Of a stretch of DNA of 9,044 bases, positions 1 to 6,863 are shown piece by piece. Within the stretch, counting starts at the first letter, position 1, and every line of letters starts with the position of its first letter. This stretch comes from an uncultured Phycisphaerales bacterium. Its GTDB lineage: Bacteria; Planctomycetota; Phycisphaerae; UBA1845; CAIVHJ01. Where the stretch lies: NCBI GenBank assembly GCA_903905665.1, contig CAIVHJ010000086.1:1-9044 (forward strand), written 5' to 3'. The notes beneath the pieces are model-generated. The model was not told the origin of the DNA, did not search any database, and saw only the letters and a list, made by a program, of their open reading frames with translations. A program made the position numbers and the translations under genes.

Positions 1-1
1 G

Positions 2-727
2 CATTATCCAAGGATTCACATTCACGCCTTCAGCCCGCCGGAAATATGGGCGTTTCATCAGATGTTTCACATTCCGGTACGGGATGTTCTGTTGCGACTT
101 CGTGAGGCGGGATTGGATTCTATTCCCGGCGGGGGGGCAGAGATTCTGGTCGATCGGGTCCGCAACAGAATCAGTCCAGCCAAAACGACGACCGATGAAT
201 ATCTGGAAGTGATGCGACAAGCCCATCGAATCGGAATGAGAACCAGCGTCACGATGATGTTCGGCCACATCGAAACCATTCCCGAACGAATCGAGCATCT
301 TCGCAGGATTCGCGATTTGCAGGACGAGACGAATGGTTTCACGGCGTTCATTTGCTGGACTTTTCAACCCAAAGGGACTCTTTTGGGGCGAACGGAACTG
401 CAGGAACCAGACTCATGTGAAGAACCCGATGGCCGACATCTTGTTTTAGCTGATGCCTGTGCGTATCTCCGCACGTTGGCGTTGGCGCGGCTATATCTGG
501 ACAATTTCTCAAATATTCAAGCCAGCTGGGTGACGCAGGGCCCCAAAATCGGGCAATTGGCGTTGCTCTTTGGCGCTAACGACATGGGGTCGGTCATGAT
601 GGAGGAAAACGTCGTATCTGCCGCTGGAACAGCATATTATCTCACGGAATCCGACATCCGTCATCTGATTTCCTCTGCGGGGTGGCAGCCTCGAAGGCGC
701 AATTTTCACTACGAAATCATCGAGTAG
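2..727 (+). CDS. mqnC: Cyclic dehypoxanthine futalosine synthase MqnC (5' end off window)
   Basis: This radical SAM enzyme cyclises dehypoxanthine futalosine in the futalosine route to menaquinone and acts in the cytosol. The window carries the last 241 residues in an open frame that enters from the left edge, so the internal ATG at 62 is not the start. The N-terminal CxxxCxxC cluster motif of the radical SAM fold must lie upstream and cannot be checked. Visible family landmarks are PGGGAEIL (visible residues 42-49), MMFGHIET (85-92) and the C-terminal stretch containing ASWVTQGPKIGQLALLFGAN followed by DMGS and EEN. This last stretch is highly typical of MqnC. The related MqnE (aminofutalosine synthase) shares the fold, but these C-terminal motifs favour MqnC. 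Full-length members have roughly 350-400 residues, so about one third is missing. No convincing terminator follows; there is only a T6 run at 757-762. Confidence 0.9.
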   Translation, partial: HYPRIHIHAFSPPEIWAFHQMFHIPVRDVLLRLREAGLDSIPGGGAEILVDRVRNRISPAKTTTDEYLEVMRQAHRIGMRTSVTMMFGHIETIPERIEHLRRIRDLQDETNGFTAFICWTFQPKGTLLGRTELQEPDSCEEPDGRHLVLADACAYLRTLALARLYLDNFSNIQASWVTQGPKIGQLALLFGANDMGSVMMEENVVSAAGTAYYLTESDIRHLISSAGWQPRRRNFHYEIIE

Positions 728-1033
728 CACAATATCACCGACTAGCCGTAATACGTTTTTTCTCCTCTGGATTTTTCTAATTTATCCTAATTTTGCGTGC
801 AATTCTTGCAAAAATTGCAATACTGACATAATAATTAGAGGTTTTCCGGTTTGTGTGTGTTGCGGGGAAAGACCGATTGCATTTAGCAAACTACCTTCGT
901 CGCTGCGTGCGAACAGTGCAAAACCACACTGCCTGTTTGATCCCGGAAGCGTGATGCGTTAATCAAGCCAGCCTTTCGTTTGGGGGCGAGCGGCAATTGC
1001 TCTCAACGCTCGGTTCGCGAGGGGAAATTGGAG
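728..1033. other. Intergenic region between mqnC and the HD-domain gene
   Basis: About 300 bases without a supportable gene. The first half (roughly 755-840) is AT-rich and contains an inverted repeat at 798-819. A weak promoter-like pair for the downstream gene is TTGCAA at 806-811 with CATAAT at 827-832 (15-base spacing) or TAATAA at 829-834 (17-base spacing). Neither pair is convincing. The second half has GC content closer to the flanking genes and contains no tRNA-like or long-hairpin structure that I can see. The in-frame TTG at 980 lacks a ribosome binding site and was not accepted as the start of the next gene. Confidence 0.5.
798..819. repeat. Short inverted repeat with paired TTGCAA palindromes
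   Basis: TGCAATT (798-804) is the reverse complement of AATTGCA (813-819), separated by 8 bases. The segment also contains two copies of the self-complementary hexamer TTGCAA, at 806-811 and 815-820. It sits about 70 bases after mqnC and 215 bases before the HD gene, just upstream of an AT-rich promoter-like stretch. An operator for a dimeric repressor is one reading. AT-rich DNA also produces such repeats by chance, and no T-tract follows to make it a terminator. Confidence 0.35.
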
Positions 1034-1753
1034 ATGGTTCAGCTGGATGCCATTCGGCGCAAAGCCAAGGATGATTTGATCATCCAGACTCCCGAAGGGA
1101 CGCAGGACGTTTTCCTTTGGGAGCATGCGCAGCGGATCGCCGTTTTGTCGGAGATGATCTGCAATCTGCTGGGTCCAAGGGGAGGGCGGGTGGATCGGGA
1201 AGTATTGGTTGCAGCGGCGTTGTATCACAGTGTCGGATGGGCGGTACAGTATCGGCAGGGAGCGGTTCTGCGATCCGATATTCTCAGTCGACCGCTTTCG
1301 GACCTTCAGCGAGAACACAGCGCAGTTTGTGCCGAGGAATCCCTCCGGCCGTATGCATCGAATCGCCGGCTTCAGGCTCTTTGCGCGATCATTCGCGAAA
1401 GCGGTCGTCGCAAAACCACTCATGTTGCGGCCAAGGTTCTCAGCGACGCTTGTAATCTGGATGGCGTCGGTCCGCTGTCCTTGTGGTTGTTCATTCGCAA
1501 GCACAACGAAGAGGGTCTGGGGATCTCGTCGGCGCTGAAAACGTGGGATCGGCAGCGCGAGTACAACTTCTGGCGGGCGAGGATTGAGGATTCGTTTAAT
1601 TTCGAGCCGGTGAAGGAAATCGCCTATCTGCGGTTGGAGACGCTCAACCGATTTATGGCATCATTGAGTGAACACGTCGAAGCTGCCGATGTTCAGAGTC
1701 GGCTTTCCGTAATTTCCTCCGAATCGGTTCTTTCGCAGTCGCCTTCTCAATGA
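1034..1753 (+). CDS. Degenerate HD-domain protein, function unknown
   Basis: A predicted 239-residue soluble protein resembling the HD phosphohydrolase superfamily. H31 (in WEHAQRI) fits the first metal ligand. The HD doublet position reads H65-S66 (ALYHSVGW) instead of His-Asp, and D138 in LSDACNLDGVG fits the final Asp. Because the doublet Asp is replaced by Ser, metal binding and hydrolysis may be lost or altered. The C-terminal 60 residues have no recognisable domain. The ATG at 1034 is chosen because GAGGGG (1019-1024) precedes it by 9 bases; in-frame TTG codons at 980 and 1028 are alternatives. The gene stands alone on the plus strand and converges on nadA with about 34 bases between the stops and no clear terminator. 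I do not recognise a named family beyond HD. Confidence 0.7.
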   Translation: MVQLDAIRRKAKDDLIIQTPEGTQDVFLWEHAQRIAVLSEMICNLLGPRGGRVDREVLVAAALYHSVGWAVQYRQGAVLRSDILSRPLSDLQREHSAVCAEESLRPYASNRRLQALCAIIRESGRRKTTHVAAKVLSDACNLDGVGPLSLWLFIRKHNEEGLGISSALKTWDRQREYNFWRARIEDSFNFEPVKEIAYLRLETLNRFMASLSEHVEAADVQSRLSVISSESVLSQSPSQ

Positions 1754-1787
1754 CGTTTCAACAATTTTTGATGAATTCAGCCTGTCC

Positions 1788-2756
1788 TCAGCTCATTTCA
1801 AGCATCCGCCGGACGCCTTGGAAAGCGCGCAGTCGGATCGGTTCTTCGATGAGAATTTCCGGTGTGCGGTCCCTCATGCACACGTAGAGTTTCTCGACAG
1901 TATTGAGCCGCATGTAAGGGCAGGTGGAGCAGTTGCAACCGTTCGATGGCGGAAGCGGGATCAGTTCGGCATCAGGTCGTGCCTTCCGCATGGAATGCAA
2001 AATTCCGATTTCGGTCAGAACGATGAATTGTCGCTGTGGGGACTGCGTGACGTATTTCAGCAGGGCGGTTGTCGAACCGACAAAATCCGCCCACCGCAAC
2101 ACGGTATCGACGCACTCGGGATGCGCGATGATTTTGGCTTGCGGATATTGCGATTTGATCTTGAGCAACTGACGTTCGGAAAATTGCTCGTGGACCACGC
2201 AAAAGCCCGGCCAGAGCACCATCTCGCGTCCGGTTTGTTTCATGACCCATCGTCCCAGATGGCGATCCGGGGCGAACACGATGGGTTGGTCGGGTGGAAT
2301 CTGTCGGACGATGTGTTCGGCGTTCGATGACGTGCAAATGATGTCCGACATCGCCTTGATTTCGGCACGGCTGTTGATGTAGGTCACGACGGTGTGACCG
2401 GGGTATTGCAACAGGAATTTTTGAAATGCTTCCGGTGGGCATCGATCCGCCAGTGAGCACCCGGCGTCTGTGTCGGGCAGGAGTACCTGTTTAGCGGGGT
2501 TAAGGATTTTTGCGGTTTCCGCCATGAAATGAACTCCGCAAAAAACGATCACGTCCGCCGAAGTTTGGGACGCCTGTTGCGAAAGTCCCAAGCTGTCCCC
2601 CACAAAATCCGCCAAATCCTGAATTTCGTCCTCCTGATAGTAATGCGCCAGAATCACCGCGTGCAGTTCTTTTTTGAGGCGAAGAATCTCTGCGTGCAGG
2701 TCGAGACCGGCCCTGGGCGAGTGAACTTGCGATTTTTCCGTAGCGTGTTGAATCAT
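1788..2756 (-). CDS. nadA: Quinolinate synthase NadA
   Basis: This enzyme condenses iminoaspartate with dihydroxyacetone phosphate to quinolinate in de novo NAD synthesis, using a [4Fe-4S] cluster. The protein has 322 residues. AHYYQ (37-41) and GVHFMAETAKILNP (74-87) are family motifs. The three cluster ligands are expected to be C100 (DAGCSLAD), C186 (WPGFCVVHE) and C279 in a CxCxxC arrangement (C274, C276, C279) followed by PYMRLNTVEKLY. C276 and C279 align with the last two Cys of the E. coli CxxCxxC motif. The start codon overlaps the hsp20 stop as ATGA (2753-2756), and no Shine-Dalgarno sequence is visible just upstream. Translation therefore probably depends on coupling to hsp20. No nadB or nadC is visible in the window. 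No terminator is evident after the stop. Confidence 0.96.
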   Translation of the reverse strand: MIQHATEKSQVHSPRAGLDLHAEILRLKKELHAVILAHYYQEDEIQDLADFVGDSLGLSQQASQTSADVIVFCGVHFMAETAKILNPAKQVLLPDTDAGCSLADRCPPEAFQKFLLQYPGHTVVTYINSRAEIKAMSDIICTSSNAEHIVRQIPPDQPIVFAPDRHLGRWVMKQTGREMVLWPGFCVVHEQFSERQLLKIKSQYPQAKIIAHPECVDTVLRWADFVGSTTALLKYVTQSPQRQFIVLTEIGILHSMRKARPDAELIPLPPSNGCNCSTCPYMRLNTVEKLYVCMRDRTPEILIEEPIRLRAFQGVRRMLEMS

Positions 2757-3214
2757 CGAGAATCCGTCACTTGTATTTTGATTTGCACGGGAGTTCCTGC
2801 GGGGGTGGTCTTTTTCGGGCAGACCAGTTCCAGCACGCCGCCGTTCAATCGGGCGATGATTGCGTCAACCTGTATTGCGTTGGTCATGGGGATGATTCGA
2901 CAAAAACTGCCGTATCGGCGTTCCGAAAAGATCGGACTGTCCTGTGGTTCTTTTGTGCGGTGGAGTTTTTGTCCTTTGAGCGTGATTTGATGGTGCTGAC
3001 CCGTGACTTCGAGGTCCTCCAGAGATACGCCGGCCATGTCTGCCAGAACGACGTAACAATCCGGTTTTTCGATGACGTCGATGGGGGGGGACCAGTCCTG
3101 TCCGTCCAGCGGGCCGGTTTGCAACCCGCTATGCCACAACTGATCAAACAAACGATTGAGACCCGCCTGCAGTTCGGTCAGATTCAAGGAAGCGTCTTTG
3201 CCAAGCAGTGTCAT
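2753..3214 (-). CDS. Small heat shock protein (Hsp20/alpha-crystallin family)
   Basis: An ATP-independent holdase chaperone that binds unfolding proteins in the cytosol, usually as large oligomers. The 153-residue protein has an N-terminal arm (about 1-40), an alpha-crystallin domain starting at WSPPIDVIE (41-49), and the family signature LNGGVLELVCPK (123-134). A C-terminal IxI element (I145-K-I147) is the usual oligomerisation contact. The ATG at 3214 is preferred over the upstream ATGs at 3271 and 3268 because AAGGAG (3228-3223) lies 8 bases before it and because the extra residues look unlike the family. The codons for residues 41-44 contain a run of eight C on the coding strand (3083-3090), a slippage-prone tract that is in frame here. 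The gene ends in an ATGA overlap with nadA and probably has its own promoter in the gap upstream. Confidence 0.93.
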   Translation of the reverse strand: MTLLGKDASLNLTELQAGLNRLFDQLWHSGLQTGPLDGQDWSPPIDVIEKPDCYVVLADMAGVSLEDLEVTGQHHQITLKGQKLHRTKEPQDSPIFSERRYGSFCRIIPMTNAIQVDAIIARLNGGVLELVCPKKTTPAGTPVQIKIQVTDSR

Positions 3215-3231
3215 AAGATTTTCTCCTTTGG

Positions 3232-3248
3232 GTGGGAGCAGCGCCCAC
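3232..3248 (-). promoter_or_regulatory. Hairpin immediately upstream of the hsp20 ribosome binding site
   Basis: On the minus strand GTGGG and CCCAC pair across a 7-base loop, with one more possible G-C pair inside. The stem ends 3 bases before the AAGGAG sequence of hsp20. Small heat shock genes often carry RNA thermometers in their leaders. This short stem does not itself cover the ribosome binding site, so a regulatory role is only a suggestion. Confidence 0.25.
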
Positions 3249-3297
3249 AAATGCTTTTGAAGCGACATCAATCATTTTCGCCGAAGGCTGGTATTCT

Positions 3298-3303
3298 ATT
3301 ATA
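3298..3303 (-). promoter_or_regulatory. Candidate -10 element for hsp20-nadA
   Basis: A perfect TATAAT on the minus strand lies in the only sizeable gap of the minus-strand block, about 85 bases before the hsp20 start. It would give a leader of roughly 75-80 bases. No good -35 hexamer lies 16-18 bases upstream (that position reads about ATGCGA) and there is no extended -10 TG. The case rests on the -10 match and its location. It would allow hsp20 and nadA to be transcribed separately from folC. Confidence 0.4.
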
Positions 3304-3317
3304 GTGCACCGAGATGA

Positions 3318-3926
3318 TCATCGCATAGGTCCCGTGGGGTGGCCGTTCGTATCCGAAATCGCCGTGGTTCTGATTCTATTGAGAAGCAATTCGTAAAAAC
3401 GGTTGGCGACGGCCTGTTCGGCTTTGACCACGGCGTCGGCGCCGAGTTGTGTAGCTTCCATTCCGGAAGAAGTGTATGTCGTGCGCGCGACGATATAGAT
3501 GTGGGGATTGAGCCGTCTTGCCAACTTTGTCGCCCTAAGTACGGCCTCCTCGTCGGGAATAGTCAGCGCCAAAATACTTGCCTGTTCGACGCCGGCTTGT
3601 CGCAGCGTTTCTTCGCTGGAAACGTCTCCCTGGACGACCTGACGACCGAGTGCCTCTTGGCGATGCGTCGTTTCGGGATTCTGGTCGATGATGACGTATT
3701 CGATCTTGTGACGGTCAAAAATGTCCGCCACCCATCGCCCGGCCAGGCCAAAACCTGCGATAATGACCTTGCCCAGATGCGTGAGATCGCCCGGCGAGAA
3801 ATCTTCAGCCAGTCGAATTTCCACCGGCGAACCATCGGACCACGGTGCAGGTTCGAGGAGTCGAATGGTTCCTCCGCGATAGACGCCGTGAATAATGGTC
3901 GGTTCGTTGGGTCCGGTTTCGCTCAT
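3318..3926 (-). CDS. Stand-alone TrkA-N (RCK-like) NAD-binding protein with DUF104-like N-terminus
   Basis: A 202-residue predicted cytosolic protein. Residues about 52-185 form a TrkA-N/RCK Rossmann domain. It has GFGLAG (58-63) for the dinucleotide, acidic D81 at the end of the second strand (VIID), then QVVQGDVSSEETLRQAGV and LGADAVVKAEQ, as in the regulatory domains of K+ channels and Kef-type antiporters. No membrane segment is present, so it would be a soluble sensor acting on a partner encoded elsewhere. Residues about 10-40 (HGVYRGGTIRLLEP, then VEIRL) look like the small DUF104/AF2212-like domain known mostly from antitoxins; this is judged by eye. AGGA (3938-3935) lies 8 bases before the ATG. 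The start overlaps the glycosyltransferase stop as ATGA (3923-3926), so the two are probably cotranslated. The downstream gap to hsp20 is 103 bases. Confidence 0.8.
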   Translation of the reverse strand: MSETGPNEPTIIHGVYRGGTIRLLEPAPWSDGSPVEIRLAEDFSPGDLTHLGKVIIAGFGLAGRWVADIFDRHKIEYVIIDQNPETTHRQEALGRQVVQGDVSSEETLRQAGVEQASILALTIPDEEAVLRATKLARRLNPHIYIVARTTYTSSGMEATQLGADAVVKAEQAVANRFYELLLNRIRTTAISDTNGHPTGPMR

Positions 3927-5463
3927 GATCGTTTTCCTGTGGGCGTCGGAATTTCAACTGGCCTCCGGTTTTCCTGCAGGGGAGGAAAGTGGGGCAGTCT
4001 CAGAATCATTGTGAACAAAATCGCGGCAATAAACAATTCCGAAATCGTCAGCGTCCATTCCAACGGGATATAGGGTTTTCGATCAGCGAGGAATTTGGGC
4101 CGATCGTTTTGGGACAATTGGACTTCCGGCGGAGGCAGATGGGCGAATTCTTCGGGTGGGAGCATGGTTCGCAGGTCGTCGTATTTCCAGTTCACGATTT
4201 TGACCACTTCCGGCCATGCATCCGCCGGAACACGAAGCCATTCCAGCGATGTCATCTGAAAACATGCCGCGAGGATGAACCCGGCCAGGGGAATCCACAA
4301 CCGAGAAAACAGGCAACCCAGAATTATCAGAAAAGGAAGCGGCAATAAAATGTATCGCTCATGAACGCGCGTCGGGAAAATGACCACCGCCAGCATCAAC
4401 CAGGCCGCGAAGGTGATCAGTCGGACCTCGCCGAGATTTCGGCGACGCCAGATTAACCCGCCTCCGACAGCCAGCGCAACGGCAAGAAACACTTTGCCCC
4501 AGAGGTCTTTGCTCAGTCCCCACCATGTTTGGGAAACATCGGGATTCCCCGACAAAAGCAGATCAACATACCATATATTAAACGCCTTGAGCGTCGTCAG
4601 ATTGTGCTTCACCACCAGATTTCCGTAATACGAACATTCAAACCATTTCATCCCGCTGTGGAGCATGAACGGGATCGAACCCAGCAACAGGATCAACCCG
4701 GCGATCGGCGCCATCAGCAAAATCCGCTTTCGTGGACGGAACAACAGCAAAGCGAATAACCAGAGCGGGCCAATCAAAATGGCCTGCGGTTTGAGACCCA
4801 GCGCAATTCCCCACAAAATTCCCGCCCCAATCCATCGTCTCCGGAGTATCGCCCATACCATCCACACCATCGGCGCCAACACCCAGCTGTCGGTTTGGCC
4901 CCAGTGCACCGAATCGATCCAGAACGGGGGGACCAGCATCACGGCCCCGAGCGCCGCCAGGGGTGCAGCGCCTGACCGAAAATGTTTCACAATCGCATAA
5001 CACCCCCACCCCACAAAGCAGTCTCCCAAGATCGACAGGAACGAAAAAATGAGGCGCGCGGCGGGGGTGTTGGATGCGCACGTGGGGTCCCAGCCGCTCC
5101 AGAATCTTTGTTTGAACATAAAAACAGTACGCTGCCAGCGGAGGATAGTTACACGGGAAGCGCTCCTTACGCTCTGTCCACAGCCGCTGGTTTTCCTGCG
5201 GGACCCACATCCAGTGTTCGGGTGGGGGACCGGTCGTACAAAGTCGTCAGACCCTCATGACGCATCATGACTCCCCACAAAACATACTCGTGATGATCCC
5301 ACGCCATGGTGAGCGTTGGCGACTGCATGACCAAGTATCCGCGAACGCACAATCCCAACAGCAGCAACAAAACGGCAATCTTGAGATGAGACCGCGAAAT
5401 CGGCGAATGCGGAGACGTAATCGGGGAAAGGCGGACGGTGGTGCCGGGGGTTTTGGAATTCAT
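3923..5463 (-). CDS. GT-C type membrane glycosyltransferase, interrupted by two frameshifts
   Basis: An integral membrane enzyme of the GT-C superfamily, expected to transfer sugars from polyprenyl-phosphate donors at the outer face of the cytoplasmic membrane; the substrate is unknown. As given, the protein is split: 5463 to about 5224 in one frame (stop TAA at 5167), about 5223 to 5068 in a second, and about 5062 to 3923 in a third. The longest intact piece is 3923-5119 (398 codons from an internal ATG). Dropping one base from each G5 tract (5224-5228 and 5063-5067) gives 512 continuous residues. In this restored numbering, TM1 spans about 27-46, AWDHHEY (54-60) in the first loop fits the GT-C acidic motif, and NYPPL is at 105-109. 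HWGQTDS (186-192) and VHERY (366-370) are typical of bacterial GT-C enzymes, and about ten further membrane segments follow. The start overlaps the folC stop as TGATG (5461-5465) with no Shine-Dalgarno sequence, suggesting coupling. Confidence 0.75.
5063..5067 (-). other. Second frameshift tract in the glycosyltransferase gene (C5 on coding strand)
   Basis: Reading through five C here puts the coding strand out of frame. With four C it reads VRIQHPAARLIFSFLSILG, joining the NYPPL segment smoothly to the following membrane helix. The direction and size of the shift match those at 5224-5228. Confidence 0.7.
5224..5228 (-). other. First frameshift tract in the glycosyltransferase gene (C5 on coding strand)
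   Basis: With five C the first frame runs to a TAA at 5167. With four C the reading becomes LYDRSPPEHWMWVPQ and continues open to the NYPPL motif. The exact point of the shift could lie a few codons either side of the tract, because the alternative frame is open from just downstream. Confidence 0.65.
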
Positions 5464-6863
5464 CAGGAGGCGAACTTTTTCTTGGCGTCACCCACCAGGT
5501 AAAACGAACCGGTGATACAGATGAGGTCTTCGGGGGTGACGGCGATGGAAGCGATTTGCAGGGCTTGGTCGAGGTTTTCAGCCACTTGGACCGTGTTTCC
5601 CGTTTGATCGAAAAAGCGGCTCGCTAACAGTCGGGGATCGGCGGCTAACGGAGAACTCGAACGCGTGAAAATAATCTTGTCCGCCCCCAGCTGAATCTGG
5701 CGGATCATCCCGTCAATGTCTTTTCCTTCCTGACAGCCAAAAATGACGATCATCGAATCATAGGGGACGTGCTGACCGATCGTTCGCATCAGGGCTTCAA
5801 TGCTGGCGGCGTTGTGGGCGCCGTCCACCAGAATTTTCGGATTCGAGTGAATGATTTCCATTCGGCCCGTCATACGAACCCGGCTCAGACCATCCGCCGC
5901 TTTCTGATCGTCAATGCGATATCCTTTCGTCTTGAGAACGTCCACAAGACTCAATGCCAAACCGCAGTTAATCGCCTGATGCTCACCCAGCAGGGGGACC
6001 TGCAAATGTTCAAAACGGCTGTTGGGGGTCGTCAGGCAGACGCGGGTGTGGGGGCCGGCGAGACGAGACGATTCAAAACGGTAACTGAATTCGATGTCCT
6101 CTCCGGCGAACAGCAGGGGCGTTCCCTGCTCCGAAGCGACTTTTTTGAGAATTCTTTTAGCCTCCGGGTGTTGTGGGGCGCTGATCGCCGGAACATTCGA
6201 CTTGAAGATTCCAGCTTTTTCGTGAGCAATCTGCGTGATCGTGTTCCCCAACTGCAGCGTGTGATCGATGCTGATGCTGGTGATACCGCACACTTCCGGA
6301 CGAATGACGTTGGTGGCGTCCAGACGACCACCGAGTCCGGTTTCGATCACGGCGAAATCCACTTTCTTATCAACGAAGTACAAAAAGGCCATCGCCGTCA
6401 TCATCTCAAAAAACGTCGGCTGCGAACCCTTCAATTTCTTCGAGGTCAGTGCGAGCTGATTGGTCAACCGCGTAAACTCATGTTCGCTGATCCAAGTATC
6501 GTTGACCGTGATTCGTTCGCGAATATCGAGCACGTGGGGAGAGGTATACAAACCGACGTTGTAATCGTTCCCTTGCAACATGCCGCTGACCATCGTGGCG
6601 GTCGAACCTTTGCCTTTGGTGCCTGCAATGTGGACAGTTTTGATCTTGCGGTGCGGATTACCCAGCAGCGCCAGCAACCGATTCATTCTGGCGAGATTGA
6701 AATTGGTATGGTTGTAACCCACACGCGACATAGTTTCGTAATTCGTGTGTGTCGTGATATAATTCAGTGCAGATTTATAAGTGCGGACCAAAACCGAACG
6801 GTTTGCGGTTTTTGGCTTGGTTTTCCGGCGGACTGGTTTTGTGGTAGATACTACTCGCGCCAT
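5463..6863 (-). CDS. folC: Bifunctional folylpolyglutamate synthase / dihydrofolate synthase FolC
   Basis: This ATP-dependent ligase adds glutamate to dihydropteroate and then to folates, so it completes and retains folate cofactors in the cytosol. The 466-residue protein has the Mur-ligase-like architecture. The P-loop HIAGTKGKGSTATM is at 78-91, followed by TSPH (107-110), ETGLGGRLDATN (174-185), SIDHT and HEKAGIFK (214-221). K216 is the Lys that is carbamylated in the family, and the C-terminal domain carries VDGAHNAAS (346-354). The P-loop has Lys (GTKGKGS) where many bacterial FolC have Asn; eukaryotic FPGS also has Lys. The first 27 or so residues are basic, lie ahead of the usual N-terminal helix (TYKSALNYI) and are an extension. 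The ATG at 6863 is supported by AGGGTGG a few bases upstream. It is the first gene of the minus-strand block and overlaps the next gene at TGATG. Confidence 0.95.
   Translation of the reverse strand: MARVVSTTKPVRRKTKPKTANRSVLVRTYKSALNYITTHTNYETMSRVGYNHTNFNLARMNRLLALLGNPHRKIKTVHIAGTKGKGSTATMVSGMLQGNDYNVGLYTSPHVLDIRERITVNDTWISEHEFTRLTNQLALTSKKLKGSQPTFFEMMTAMAFLYFVDKKVDFAVIETGLGGRLDATNVIRPEVCGITSISIDHTLQLGNTITQIAHEKAGIFKSNVPAISAPQHPEAKRILKKVASEQGTPLLFAGEDIEFSYRFESSRLAGPHTRVCLTTPNSRFEHLQVPLLGEHQAINCGLALSLVDVLKTKGYRIDDQKAADGLSRVRMTGRMEIIHSNPKILVDGAHNAASIEALMRTIGQHVPYDSMIVIFGCQEGKDIDGMIRQIQLGADKIIFTRSSSPLAADPRLLASRFFDQTGNTVQVAENLDQALQIASIAVTPEDLICITGSFYLVGDAKKKFAS

Noticed and set aside
757..762. 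T6 run after mqnC as a terminator
   Set aside because: Only a 4-base arm with a one-base loop (CGTA-A-TACG) precedes it, which cannot form a stable hairpin.
1818..2330. Long plus-strand ORF opposite nadA
   Set aside because: It is an antisense reading of a clearly recognised nadA, with no ribosome binding site and no recognisable protein.
5120..5463. Treating the short minus-strand ORF 5167-5463 as an independent small membrane protein
   Set aside because: Its last 18 residues or so look non-native, while its membrane helix and WDHHEY motif are exactly what the following glycosyltransferase lacks. It is better read as that gene's N-terminus.
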